From assembly GCA_963811335.1 (NCBI GenBank), contig CAWERB010000026.1:62001-126000 (forward strand): DNA of 64,000 bases, in the 5' to 3' direction. Origin of the DNA: Trebonia sp963811335. Lineage in GTDB: Bacteria > Actinomycetota > Actinomycetes > Streptosporangiales > Streptosporangiaceae. Both the position numbers and the translations under genes were made by a program. A model generated the notes under the pieces. It was not told where the DNA came from. It saw only the letters and a list, made by a program, of their open reading frames with translations, and did no database searches. Numbering within the stretch: position 1 is the stretch's first letter; the number at the start of each line of letters is the position of its first letter. Below, piece by piece: positions 34,250 to 42,202 of this stretch.

Positions 34250-34837
34250 ATGGCAGCACAGTGGGGGGAGCCCGCGCCGACCAGGCAGGAACGGATCCAG
34301 CCAGACAAGTCCGCCCGGGTGCTCGTCATCCCGGCGCTCGTCGGCTGCCTGGTGGCGCTGACGCTCGGCATTTACGGGCGGCTGCACTCCCCGACCGGGG
34401 TAGCGGTCGACGTCATCGGGTTCTCGAGCCCGGGCACCGTGAAGGCCTGGCTGGCCACGCTCGCGGTGATCTGCGCGGTCATCCAGGTCGGCTCTGCCCT
34501 GGTGATGTACGGGAAGGTGTCCTGGATCACCTCGCCGCCGTGGATCGGCACCCTGCACCGCTGGTCGGGCAGGCTCGCGTTCATCGCCACCGTGCCCGTC
34601 GCGGTGCACTGCCTGTACGCCCTCGGATTCGAGACCTTCGACACCCGGGTGATCCTGCACTCGATCTGCGGCTGCATCTTCTTCGGCGTCTTCACCGTGA
34701 AGATGCTGGCGCTGACCAGGAAGGGCCTGCCCAACTGGGTGCTGCCGGTGTTCGGCGGCGCGGCCTTCGCGCTGCTCGTGGTTATCTGGTTCTCCTCGGC
34801 CTTCTGGTTCTTCACCACCTTCGGAATCAGCAAATGA
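34250..34837 (+). CDS. DUF6529-family membrane protein
   Basis: A 195-residue protein with about five membrane helices. Histidines placed at helix ends (RLHSP, GTLHRWSGR, VHCLYALG, LHSICGC) resemble haem-ligating positions of small b-type cytochrome or ferric-reductase-like proteins, although haem binding is an inference. I chose ATG 34250 because AGAGAGGAAGAG precedes it; an in-frame ATG lies at 34226. Its stop overlaps the start of the Rieske gene by 4 bases, so the two proteins are made together and probably form an electron-transfer pair at the membrane. Confidence 0.8.
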   Translation: MAAQWGEPAPTRQERIQPDKSARVLVIPALVGCLVALTLGIYGRLHSPTGVAVDVIGFSSPGTVKAWLATLAVICAVIQVGSALVMYGKVSWITSPPWIGTLHRWSGRLAFIATVPVAVHCLYALGFETFDTRVILHSICGCIFFGVFTVKMLALTRKGLPNWVLPVFGGAAFALLVVIWFSSAFWFFTTFGISK

Positions 34838-35364
34838 GCGACGGTCAGGACCAGCCGCTGCCGCCGTGCGGCCAGCCGCTGCAGAGCCGCCGCGCGCTGC
34901 TGGCCGGCGCTTGCGTCGCGGGCGCGGCCGCGCTGGCCGGGTGCACCACCTACGACGCCAACAACGGCGGGATCGCCGGGCCGCCGCCGTCGGCGCCCGC
35001 TTCGAGCAGCCAGGCCGCCGCGGGAGCCGGCGGGGCCAGCGCCCCGGGCGGCGCGGGCGCCGCGAGCGCGGCGCCGGCCAACGCGCTCGCCACGACCGCG
35101 GAGGTCCCCGTCGGCGGCGGCAAGATCATCAACGGCGCGAACGTCGTGGTCACGCAGGCGGTGGCGGGCACCTTCAAGGCGTTCAGCGCGGTGTGCACGC
35201 ACCAGGGCTGCATCGTCGATGCCATCGCCAACGGGACCATCGACTGCCCGTGCCATGGCAGCAAGTTCAGCATCAAGGACGGCTCGGTGGTCAACGGCCC
35301 GGCCGCCAGCCCGCTGCCCCCGGTCACCATCACGGTTCAGGGAACCTCCATCGTCAAGGGTTAG
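34834..35364 (+). CDS. Rieske 2Fe-2S lipoprotein with Tat-like signal
   Basis: A 176-residue protein. The N-terminus has a twin-arginine (SRRALLAG) followed by a hydrophobic stretch and the lipobox LAGC (about residue 35), so it is likely folded in the cytoplasm, exported by Tat and lipid-anchored. An Ala/Gly/Ser linker leads to a compact Rieske domain with both cluster motifs, CTHQGC (about 119-124) and CPCHGS (about 137-142). With the overlapping DUF6529 gene it may form a small extracytoplasmic redox module. The partner oxidoreductase is not obvious. Confidence 0.9.
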   Translation: MSDGQDQPLPPCGQPLQSRRALLAGACVAGAAALAGCTTYDANNGGIAGPPPSAPASSSQAAAGAGGASAPGGAGAASAAPANALATTAEVPVGGGKIINGANVVVTQAVAGTFKAFSAVCTHQGCIVDAIANGTIDCPCHGSKFSIKDGSVVNGPAASPLPPVTITVQGTSIVKG

Positions 35365-35377
35365 CCCGTCGCGGTCA

Positions 35378-35490
35378 GGTCGGTTTTCCCGGTCGGTTTT
35401 CCCGGGTTTACCTGGCGGTTTTCCCGGGGGCTTTCCCCGGTCGGGTTTCCCAGGCGGGTTTCCAGGCCGGTGCTTCCAGGGCGGTTTCCC
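35378..35490. repeat. degenerate 13-bp tandem repeats between convergent genes
   Basis: GGTCGGTTTTCCC occurs as two exact tandem copies at 35378-35390 and 35391-35403. It is followed by at least five diverged versions (for example GGCGGTTTTCCCG, GGTCGGGTTTCCC, GGGCGGTTTCCC) up to 35490. The array fills the whole gap between the stop of the Rieske gene and the stop of the sigma-factor gene. It may act as a bidirectional transcription stop. Confidence 0.75.
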
Positions 35491-36036
35491 TCACGGACCG
35501 AGCCCGCGTTCCGCCAGTACCTCCTCGAGCACGCGCAGCGCGTAGTGCACCCGGGACTTGACCGTGCCAACGGGGATTCCCAGGATCACCGCGGCTTGCG
35601 TGGCGGTCTGGTCGCGGAGGATCGTCTCGCTGATCGCCTGCCGGTGCGAGGACGTCAGCCGGCGCATCGCGTCGGCCACCGCGACGCGCAGCACGGTGTC
35701 CCCAGCGCTGTCGTCAACGGGCCGGTCAGGGGCGGTGCCCTCGCCGCTTTCCGCGGGCCGCGACCGCTTCCTGCGATGCTCGTCGATCACGATGCGCCGG
35801 GCCACGGCGGACAGCCAGGGCATCAGCGACGGCCCGGACAGGTCAAGCCGGCCGGCCTCACGCCAGGCGCGGACCATGGTCTCCTGCACGATGTCCTCGG
35901 CATGCTGCCGGTCGCCGCCCGTCAGGCGCAGCACGAAAGACATAAGCGGCGCCCGGTACGCCTGGTACAGCGCCGTGATAAGGGCGTCTTCTTCCCCGCC
36001 AGTGACCCCCCACCCCGAGCGGTATGGCCCCCCCAT
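35491..36036 (-). CDS. ECF-type RNA polymerase sigma factor
   Basis: A roughly 181-residue sigma-70 family protein with only regions 2 and 4. Region 2 is LYQAYRAPLMSFVLRLTGGDRQHAEDIVQETMVRAW (about residues 22-57; key piece AEDIVQETMVRAW) with the SLMPWLSAVARRIVIDEHRR segment. Region 4 has ISETILRDQTATQAAVILG and GTVKSRVHYALRVL (about 134-165). It resembles the SigL/SigK group, which in other actinomycetes is held by a zinc-binding anti-sigma, but no anti-sigma gene follows here. The start is either ATG 36036 or GTG 36045. It is convergent with the Rieske operon. Confidence 0.88.
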   Translation of the reverse strand: MGGPYRSGWGVTGGEEDALITALYQAYRAPLMSFVLRLTGGDRQHAEDIVQETMVRAWREAGRLDLSGPSLMPWLSAVARRIVIDEHRRKRSRPAESGEGTAPDRPVDDSAGDTVLRVAVADAMRRLTSSHRQAISETILRDQTATQAAVILGIPVGTVKSRVHYALRVLEEVLAERGLGP

Positions 36037-36213
36037 AAGATCCACAGAGCTATTTAATAACGGCCAGCGTTGCGCCTAGATAACGTTCCTGACATATGAG
36101 TCATCATTGAGAATGCACCCAAAAATAAACATCATCACGCTTAGTGGGCCGGTATTGTCACGCAAGTTGTTCCTGTGCATGCACAGCGGCACCGGTCAGG
36201 AGCTGACCTCCGC

Positions 36214-36864
36214 CTAACTGTCCGGCCCTCGCCCGGTGAGCAGGGCGGTCGCCGCGTCCTTGAGCTTCCCGGCGATGGCGGCGGGCGTCGCGTCCGCGAC
36301 GTCGACGGCGACGGCGAGCTCGAAGCCGTCGATCAGCGCGACAAGGCACGCCACCACGGTCTGCGGCGGCAGCAGCGGGCGGAACTCGCCGGACGCCGTC
36401 CCGGCCCGCACCACCTCGGCGAGCAGCTCCCGCCACGCCTCGTACGCGCCACCGAGCAGCGGCCGCAACTGGTCATCGTGCAAGCCCGCCGTCACGAACT
36501 CCATCCACAGCGCGGCCGAGAAGCGCAGGTCCGGGCGCAGCACCGCCGCATCGATGATGGCGGCGAGCCGGGCGCCCGGCGTCGCGGAAACGTCGCCCGC
36601 CAGCGTGACCAGGTCGACGACCTCGCGCGCGTGCTGGTCGAACGCCTCGCGGATGAGCTGGTCGCGCGAGTCGAAGTAGTACTGGAGCGAGCCGACGGAC
36701 ACGCCCGACTCGCGGGCCACGTCGCGCAGCCGCACGGCGCCCGCCCCCTGGGCGGCGACGAGGCGCAGGGCGGCGTCGAGGATCGCCCGCTTGCGCCTGG
36801 TGAGCTCGCCGGCGCGCAACGGTGGCCAGCGCCGGCCGGTGGACTTCCAAGGGCACCTCAACAT
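36214..36864 (-). CDS. TetR-family transcriptional regulator
   Basis: A 216-residue TetR protein. The HTH is at about residues 24-70 (KRAILDAALRLVAAQGAGAV, RDVARESGVSVGSLQYYFDSRDQL) and the ligand-binding domain resembles the TetR_C_6/BetI-like group (LIREAFDQHAREVV ... LVALIDGFELAVAVD). The start at ATG 36864 agrees with the domain edge; the longer open frame is antisense to the flavoenzyme gene. It is divergent from that gene, with an AT-rich palindrome between the two starts. Confidence 0.87.
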   Translation of the reverse strand: MLRCPWKSTGRRWPPLRAGELTRRKRAILDAALRLVAAQGAGAVRLRDVARESGVSVGSLQYYFDSRDQLIREAFDQHAREVVDLVTLAGDVSATPGARLAAIIDAAVLRPDLRFSAALWMEFVTAGLHDDQLRPLLGGAYEAWRELLAEVVRAGTASGEFRPLLPPQTVVACLVALIDGFELAVAVDVADATPAAIAGKLKDAATALLTGRGPDS

Positions 36865-36911
36865 TGTGGGTTCCCGGCGGCGGCGCGAAGGGTTCCGGCC
36901 GCCTTGTCCTT

Positions 36912-36929
36912 TTAATATTACAATATTAA
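36912..36929. promoter_or_regulatory. AT-only palindromic operator between tetR and the flavoenzyme gene
   Basis: TTAATATT-AC-AATATTAA is a perfect 8-base inverted repeat in otherwise very GC-rich DNA. It lies 47 bases upstream of the TetR start and about 100 upstream of the oxidoreductase start, ideal for a repressor controlling both. Confidence 0.6.
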
Positions 36930-37026
36930 CATTTAGGCAACCGCGCCGCGCGGTCAACGGCACCGGTGCGGCCAGTCGTACGCCGCGATCAACCGCGCCA
37001 TGTATAGCGCGCATCAGGAGCAGCTC

Positions 37027-38986
37027 ATGATGTTCCCGCACCTGTTCAGCCCGCTCGCCATCGGCGGAGTGACCCTGCGGAACCGCGTGGTCTCCTCCGG
37101 CCATGACACCGTCATGGCGGAGCACGGGCTGATCACCGACCGCCTCGTCGCCTACCACGAGGCCCGCGCCCGCGGCGGGGCGGGCCTGATCGTGGTGCAG
37201 GTCGCCGGGGTACACGAGACGGCCAGGTACACCAGTCACGTGCTGATGGCGACCGGCGATGACTGCATCGACGGCTACCGCGCCCTTGCCGCGGCCGTCA
37301 AGCCGCACGGCACGGTGCTGTTCGGGCAGCTCTTCCACCCCGGCCGGGAGGTCATGGACCTGGCCGACGGCACGCTGACCGGTCGCGGTCGCGCCGTCGG
37401 CGGTGCCGACCGAGCGGTTCCGCGTCATGCCGCGGCCGCTGCGCCTTGCCGAGATCCGCGAGATCATCGACGGCTACGGCCAGGCCGCCGCGCGGCTGCA
37501 GCGGGCCGGCCTGGACGGCGTCGAGGTCGTCGCCAGCCACGGGTACCTCCCGTCGCAGTTCCTCAACCCGGCCGTCAACCTGCGGACCGACGAGTACGGC
37601 GGCACCGCGAAGGGCCGGCTCCGCTTCCTGCGGGAGGCCCTCGAGTCGATCAGGCGCCATTGCGGGCCCGGCTTCGTGGCCGGCCTGCGCATCTCCATGG
37701 ATGAGCGGGATCCCGCCGGACTGCCCACCGACATCGCGTTCGCGGCGAGCGTGTCGCTGGCCGCCGACGGGCTCGCCGACTACCTCAACGTCACCACAGG
37801 AACGTCCGCCTCGCTCGCCGGCTCCGACCACATCGCCCCCGACATGAGCAGCGCCAGCGGCTACGTCGCACCGCTGGCCGGGAAGCTGCGCGCGGCGGTG
37901 GGCGTGCCGGTCCTCGTCGCGGGAAGGATCAACCAGCCGCAGGAGGCCGAGCACGTCATCGCGGCCGGGCAAGCCGACGCGTGCGTGATGACCAGGGCGA
38001 TGATCTGCGACCCTGACATGCCGGGGCTGGCCCGGGCCGGCCAGGTCGACGACATCCGCGCCTGCATCGGATGCAACCAGGCCTGCATCGGTCACTTTCA
38101 CCTCGGGTTCCCCATCTCGTGCATCCAGCACCCGGAGACCGGGCGCGAGGAACGCTACGGCATCAGGCGGCGCGCCGGCCGGCCCAGGAAGGTGATGGTC
38201 GTCGGCGGCGGCCCGGCCGGCCTCAAGGCCGCCGCCGTCGCGGCCGAGCGCGGGCACGACGTCACGCTGTTCGAGGCGTCAGGCCGGGTCGGCGGGCAGG
38301 TGCTGCTCGCCGAGCGGCTGCCGGGCCGCGCGGAGTTCGGCGGCGCGATCACCAACTTGTCGCGCGAGGTCGCGCGGGCCGGGGTGACGGTGCGGCTGCG
38401 CGCCACCGTGGACCTGCCGGCCGTCCAGGCGCACGCGCCCGACCTCGTGGTCGTCGCGACGGGGGCGCGGCCCTACCGGCCGCCGCTCGATGTCCTGGAC
38501 AGCCCGTGGATCGCCGACGCCTGGGAGGTTATCCGCCGGCCGCAGTCCGCTCCCGCCGGGAAGATCGTCGTGGCGGACTTCCGCGGCGACTGGACGGGGC
38601 TCGGCACCGCGCGGCTGCTCGCCGCGGCCGGGCACGAGGTGACACTGGCGGTGCGCGGCTACGCGGCGGGCGAGAGCCTGCAGCAGTACGTCCGCGACCG
38701 CCTGCTCGCCGCGATCTCCCGGCAGCGGATCACCGTGCTTCCCCTGGTGCGGCCGTACGGCGCCGATGACGACACGGTCTACCTGCAGCACGTGCTGACC
38801 GAGGAGCCGGTGCTCGTCGAGGGCGTCGCCGGGCTGGTGCTCGCCTGCGGCTCATCCCCTGCGGGCGAGCTGCTTGAGACGCTCGAGTCGGCGGGCGTCA
38901 CCGCGGTCGGCATCGGCGACTGCCTGGCCCCGCGCACCGTCGAGGAGGCCGTGCTCGACGGCCTGGTCGCCGCCTCGGACATCTGA
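37027..38986 (+). pseudogene. NADH:flavin oxidoreductase / 2,4-dienoyl-CoA-reductase-like protein, frameshifted
   Basis: The three-domain flavoenzyme begins at ATG 37027 (AGGAGCAG upstream) with the FMN barrel: MFPHLFSPLAIGGVTLRNRVVSSGHDT ... GQLFHPGRE. At about 37380-37390, in a GGTCGCGGTCGC run, the frame shifts by one. The rest follows as VPTERFRVMPR, the 4Fe-4S site CIGCNQACIGHFHLGFPISC (CxxCxxxC-x11-C), and the FAD/NAD(P)-binding VMVVGGGPAGLKAA and VVVATGARPYRP to 38986. Removing one base gives 652 residues, the normal FadH-like length. These proteins reduce dienoyl-CoA, trimethylamine or other enones. The shift leaves all motifs otherwise intact. Confidence 0.8.
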
Positions 38987-38991
38987 CCCAG

Positions 38992-39052
38992 CCGCCGCCC
39001 GCCCGCCTGCCCGCCCGCCCGCCGCCCGTCGCCCGCCCGCCCGCCGCCCGCA
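38992..39052. repeat. CCCGCC tandem-type repeat after the flavoenzyme gene
   Basis: A run of CCCGCC and CCGCCCG units, essentially pure G/C, immediately follows the stop codon. It is followed by two copies of CAATCACGG (39051-39059 and 39072-39080). The 791-base gap 38987-39777 holds no convincing gene; its other content is the pair of dispersed palindromic repeats. Confidence 0.65.
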
Positions 39053-39107
39053 ATCACGGTCGGCCCATCCACAATCACGGCAGCCGGGCCGCAAGTCAGG
39101 CTCGGCC

Positions 39108-39136
39108 GTGTGGCGTTGGGCCGCCTACAGGGGGAC
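39108..39136 (+). repeat. dispersed palindromic repeat, copy C
   Basis: GTGTGGCGTTGGGCCGCC followed by TACAGGGGGAC aligns with copy A at 7097, and similarity continues inward: TACCC, then ACAC-x-CG, then ACGATCGA-x-GC. Same orientation as copy A. Confidence 0.5.
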
Positions 39137-39705
39137 ACGCCCGTACCCTCACACGCCGCCGCACGATCGAAGCTACCGGCAACGCCTGATCAGCCCGGAA
39201 ATCTCGTCACCCGTGTCGCCCGGCATGACAACGGGCGCCGACAACAGCCGGGGAGCACGAAATCTAATGATCGCGGAACCTTGTACACCTATAAGGCGCA
39301 AAAGTTCCGCGGAAACGAAAGTTACCGTGATCATGAGGCGGCCGGCGGGCCGGGTCACCGCGCGGCCCGCCGGAGGCGCCCGTGACCGCCATCCCGAGCC
39401 ATGCCGGGCAGCCGCAGCCGCCCGCGCGCGGATCGCGGGCGGGAGGTTCAGCCGGGCCGGGCGGCGCCCGGCGGCGCAGCCGGCCCGCCTCGCCCGCCGT
39501 CACAGCGGCCGCGGGGAACCGGGCCGGCCCGCTGCGACCGGGGCCGGCCGTCATGCCCGGCGCCGGCCTGCCGGCGCCTTTCACCGGGGCTGCGCCCGGC
39601 CCGTTGAGCCGGCCGGGCGGCCATCGCGGTCCGCGCCGCCCGGGACGGATACCAGGGCACCGCCGCACCCGCCCCGGCCGGCAAGACACGGGGGCATTAC
39701 CGCAA

Positions 39706-39736
39706 CCCCCTATATAGGCGGCCCGTTGTCACAACC
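39706..39736 (-). repeat. dispersed palindromic repeat, copy D
   Basis: On the minus strand this reads GGTTGTGACAACGGGCC followed by GCCTATATAGGGGG, matching copy A in nearly every position of the first 24 bases. The similarity resumes as TTGCGGTAATGCCC against ACGCGGTAATACCC. It is inverted relative to copy C and lies about 40 bases beyond the stop of the lipase-maturation-factor gene. Confidence 0.65.
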
Positions 39737-39777
39737 ATCCGCCTGTCGTCAGTTCCCGCAGGGGCGCGCAGGGCCGG

Positions 39778-41233
39778 TCACAGTCGGCCGGTGCCGTCGG
39801 CCTGGACACGCGGCGTCGCCAGCTCCAGGTAGATGCCCGCGGGGGTCCGCTCCCACCAGGCGCCGCTCTGGCGGAGCTGCCGCCAGCTGGTGAACTGATA
39901 GCGGTAGCGGCTGACCCGCACCCGGGTCGGCGGCGAGCCGGGGAACGGGTTGAACCGCAGCAGCCGGAGAACGTCAGGGTCGCCCGCCAGCAGACCGTCG
40001 AGCAGCCGCGGCAGCCACGGCTCGGCGTAACCAGGGGACAGCGCCGCGAACCACATCAGCCAGTCGAGCCGCAGGTGGTACGGCGCCACCTGCGGCGGCA
40101 GGCGGCGCGGATCGCCCGGCTTGCCCTTGAACTCGTACTCAAGCCAGCGCGCCCGCGGCCCGGGCGCCGGGTCATCGGTGCCCTCGATCACCAGCTCATA
40201 CCGCTGCCTGCTGATGCTGCCGAACGCGCCGTAGGTGTTGACCAGGTGGAACGGGTCGAAGCTGGCGTTCATCAGCTGCTGACGGGAGACCAGGTTCCGC
40301 GCGGGCCGGTAGCTCAGCAGCACCACGGCGACGGCATATGCGATGACCAGCGCCTCGTACCACGGGCGGCGCGGGAGTCAGCGGCGGCGCCGTCGGCAGC
40401 GGCAGCACCCGGCCGGCCAGCGCGGTATCCACCACCGAGCAGGCGATGAGGATCGTCAGCCAGTTGAGCCAGGCGAAGTTGCCGGACGCCACCAGCCACA
40501 GCTGGGTGACGATGATGACCGCCGCGGCCACGCTGGCCGACCGGCTGGGTGCGAACAAGGCGATCGGCGCGGCAAGCTGCGCGACGTAGTTGCCGGCCAC
40601 CTCGGCGCGGTGCAGCGGGTCGGGCAGGTGGTGGAAGAACCAGCTCAGCGGCCCGGGCAGCGGCTGGGTCTCGTGGTGGTAGCGCAGGCAGGTCAGGTCG
40701 CGCCAGCACGGGTCGCCGCGCAGCTTGATCAGCCCCGCGCCGAACTCGAGCCGGAGCAGCAGCCAGCGCAGCAGCCACAGCAGCAGTACCGGCGGCGGGC
40801 TGCGCGAGTTGCCGAGGAAGACCGCGAGGAAGCCGGCCTCAAGCAGCAGCGACTCCCAGCCGAAGGCGTACCAGAGCTGGCCGACGTTCACGATCGACAG
40901 GTAGAGCGCCCAGAGCACCAGCCAGCCGAGCATGGCGCCCCACAGCGGCAGCGCGTCGCCGAGGCCGGCCGTGATCGCGGCACCAAGCGCCGCGCCCGAC
41001 CAGGCGACGACCGCGAAGAGCCGGTCCGAGTAGCGGAGATGGAACAGGCTCGGCTTGCGACGGAGGGACACGCCGCGCAGGTACTCGGGAATGGGCAGCA
41101 GGCCGCGCGCACCGAGCAGCCCGCGGAACTGCCGGCCCGCCACGAGGAAGGCGATGGCGTAGATCACCGCCAGGCCCCGCTCGAACACCAGCCGGGCGAA
41201 CCAGTAATCCGGTGCCGCGAACCAGTTCATCAC
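39778..41233 (-). pseudogene. lipase maturation factor (LMF1-like) family membrane protein, frameshifted
   Basis: From ATG 41233 a polytopic membrane protein runs through RLVFERGLAVIYAIAFLVAGRQF, SLFHLRYSDRLFAVVAWSG, WYAFGWESLLLEAGFLAVFLG, LRLEFGAGLIKLRGDPCWRD and YHHETQPLPGPLSWFFHHLP, all hallmarks of the family. Near 40365-40375 (a GCCGCCCG run) the frame shifts. The rest, WYEALVIAYAVAVVLLSYRPA, MNASFDPFHLVNTYGAFGSIS and the soluble tail, follows to 39778. One base removed restores 484 residues. LMF1 helps lipases fold in animals; the bacterial role is unknown. The neighbouring broken tetR on the same strand is probably its regulator. Confidence 0.8.
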
Positions 41234-41371
41234 CGAGTTCTCTCATCTGATGCCCTTGTCCCCGTAGCTGGCCTGCCCGTTCACGTCACGATCCAAAAGA
41301 GGTTCCCGCTCCAGAGCGAGCTCCTGTTCATCGACGGTCACCGCCGCGGCTTAGCTCAGTACCGGGCGCGG

Positions 41372-41978
41372 TCAGAGCTCGACGGTGAGCAGCGGCTGCA
41401 GGTAGCGGCGCAGGTCGCCTGCCATGTCGAACCGGTCGGGGGCGAGCAGCCACTGCACCTGCAGCCCGTCCATCAGCGCGATCAGCGTGCGGGCGGCGCT
41501 CGCGCAGTCGGTGCCCGGCCGGAGCTGGCCGTCGGCCGCCGCCTGCTCGAACGCCTCCCTGGTGTGGCCGAGAACGTAGGCGTAGCGGCGGACGAAGTAG
41601 TCGCGTAGCGGATGGCCGGCGGAGGTGCCCTCGGCGCGAGACGATGACGTGCAGCTCAACGAGCTCCGGCGTGGTCGCGTTGTACTCGGCCGCCCGGACC
41701 AGGCCGCGCAGGAAGTCGACGCCCTTCGGGCGCGGGTCGCCCATCAGCCTGGCCGTCTCGCCGTCCCGCCAGCTGAGCACCGCCTCGAGCAGGTGCTCCT
41801 TGCTGGGGAAGTGATGGAGCACCCCCGCCTGGCTCAGGCCGACTTTGTCGGCCACGTCGCGGAGCGAGCCCTTGCGGTAGCCGGCGGAGGAGAAGACCTC
41901 GACGGCCGCGTCCACGATCTGCTGGCGTCGCTCCGCGGACTTGGCGTACTCGCCGCGCGTCCTCGCACCCGTTGTCAC
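41372..41978 (-). pseudogene. TetR-family regulator, frameshifted in the ligand domain
   Basis: ATG 41978 starts a TetR protein with a good HTH (RRQQIVDAAVEVFSSAGYRKG, LRDVADKVGLSQAGVLHHFPSKEHLLEAV). At about 41636, after LVELHVIVS, the frame shifts. In the next frame the C-terminal domain continues AEGTSAGHPLRDYFVRRYAYVLGHT to LRRYLQPLLTVEL and a stop at 41372. One base removed gives 201 residues, a typical size. As written, the frame runs on to 41328 with Arg-rich sequence. Its operator is probably the CGACCGGTCG palindrome upstream, and it precedes the lipase-maturation-factor gene on the same strand. Confidence 0.75.
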
Positions 41979-42019
41979 CAGGCAGATCTTAGCTCGCGGT
42001 CAAGCCAGAACAAACCTAT

Positions 42020-42029
42020 CGACCGGTCG
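42020..42029. promoter_or_regulatory. CGACCGGTCG operator upstream of tetR
   Basis: A perfect 10-base palindrome embedded in AAACCTAT-CGACCGGTCG-GTTTT, the classic form of an AcrR/TetR operator. It lies 42 bases upstream of the TetR start and 173 bases before the divergent glycosidase start, so it could affect both. Confidence 0.6.
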
Positions 42030-42202
42030 GTTTTCCTGTCATGCCGGCCTGCCGGCACCTCTTGTCAGCAGGCAGCGCTTAGTTAATATACGTATAAGCC
42101 GAAAACCTACCTAGCGCTTGGTTCGTTCGTGTCTGCGGTATCCCCATGAATTTCAATTCATAGCTGGACTTCTATACAGCCAGCTGGCCTGAGGAGGATC
42201 CG

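Larger units (their letters stand above)
39108..39736. mobile_element. putative gene-less inverted-repeat-bounded element (MITE-like)
   Basis: A 0.63 kb stretch bounded by copies C and D of the dispersed repeat in inverted orientation, the same arrangement as around the 4.9 kb decayed block. Its interior reads as GC-rich low complexity on all frames with no recognisable protein. It resembles a miniature inverted-repeat element derived from the larger one. No flanking target duplication was seen. Confidence 0.35.

Noticed and set aside
39264..39893. several 60-140-residue open frames inside the second repeat-bounded block
   Set aside because: All are Pro/Arg/Gly/Ala low complexity on every strand and share no motif with known proteins.
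41340..41372. tRNA-like GGCTTAGCTCAGT sequence
   Set aside because: No matching acceptor stem, anticodon loop or T-loop GTTCRA follows, and the segment lies at the 3' end of the broken TetR gene.
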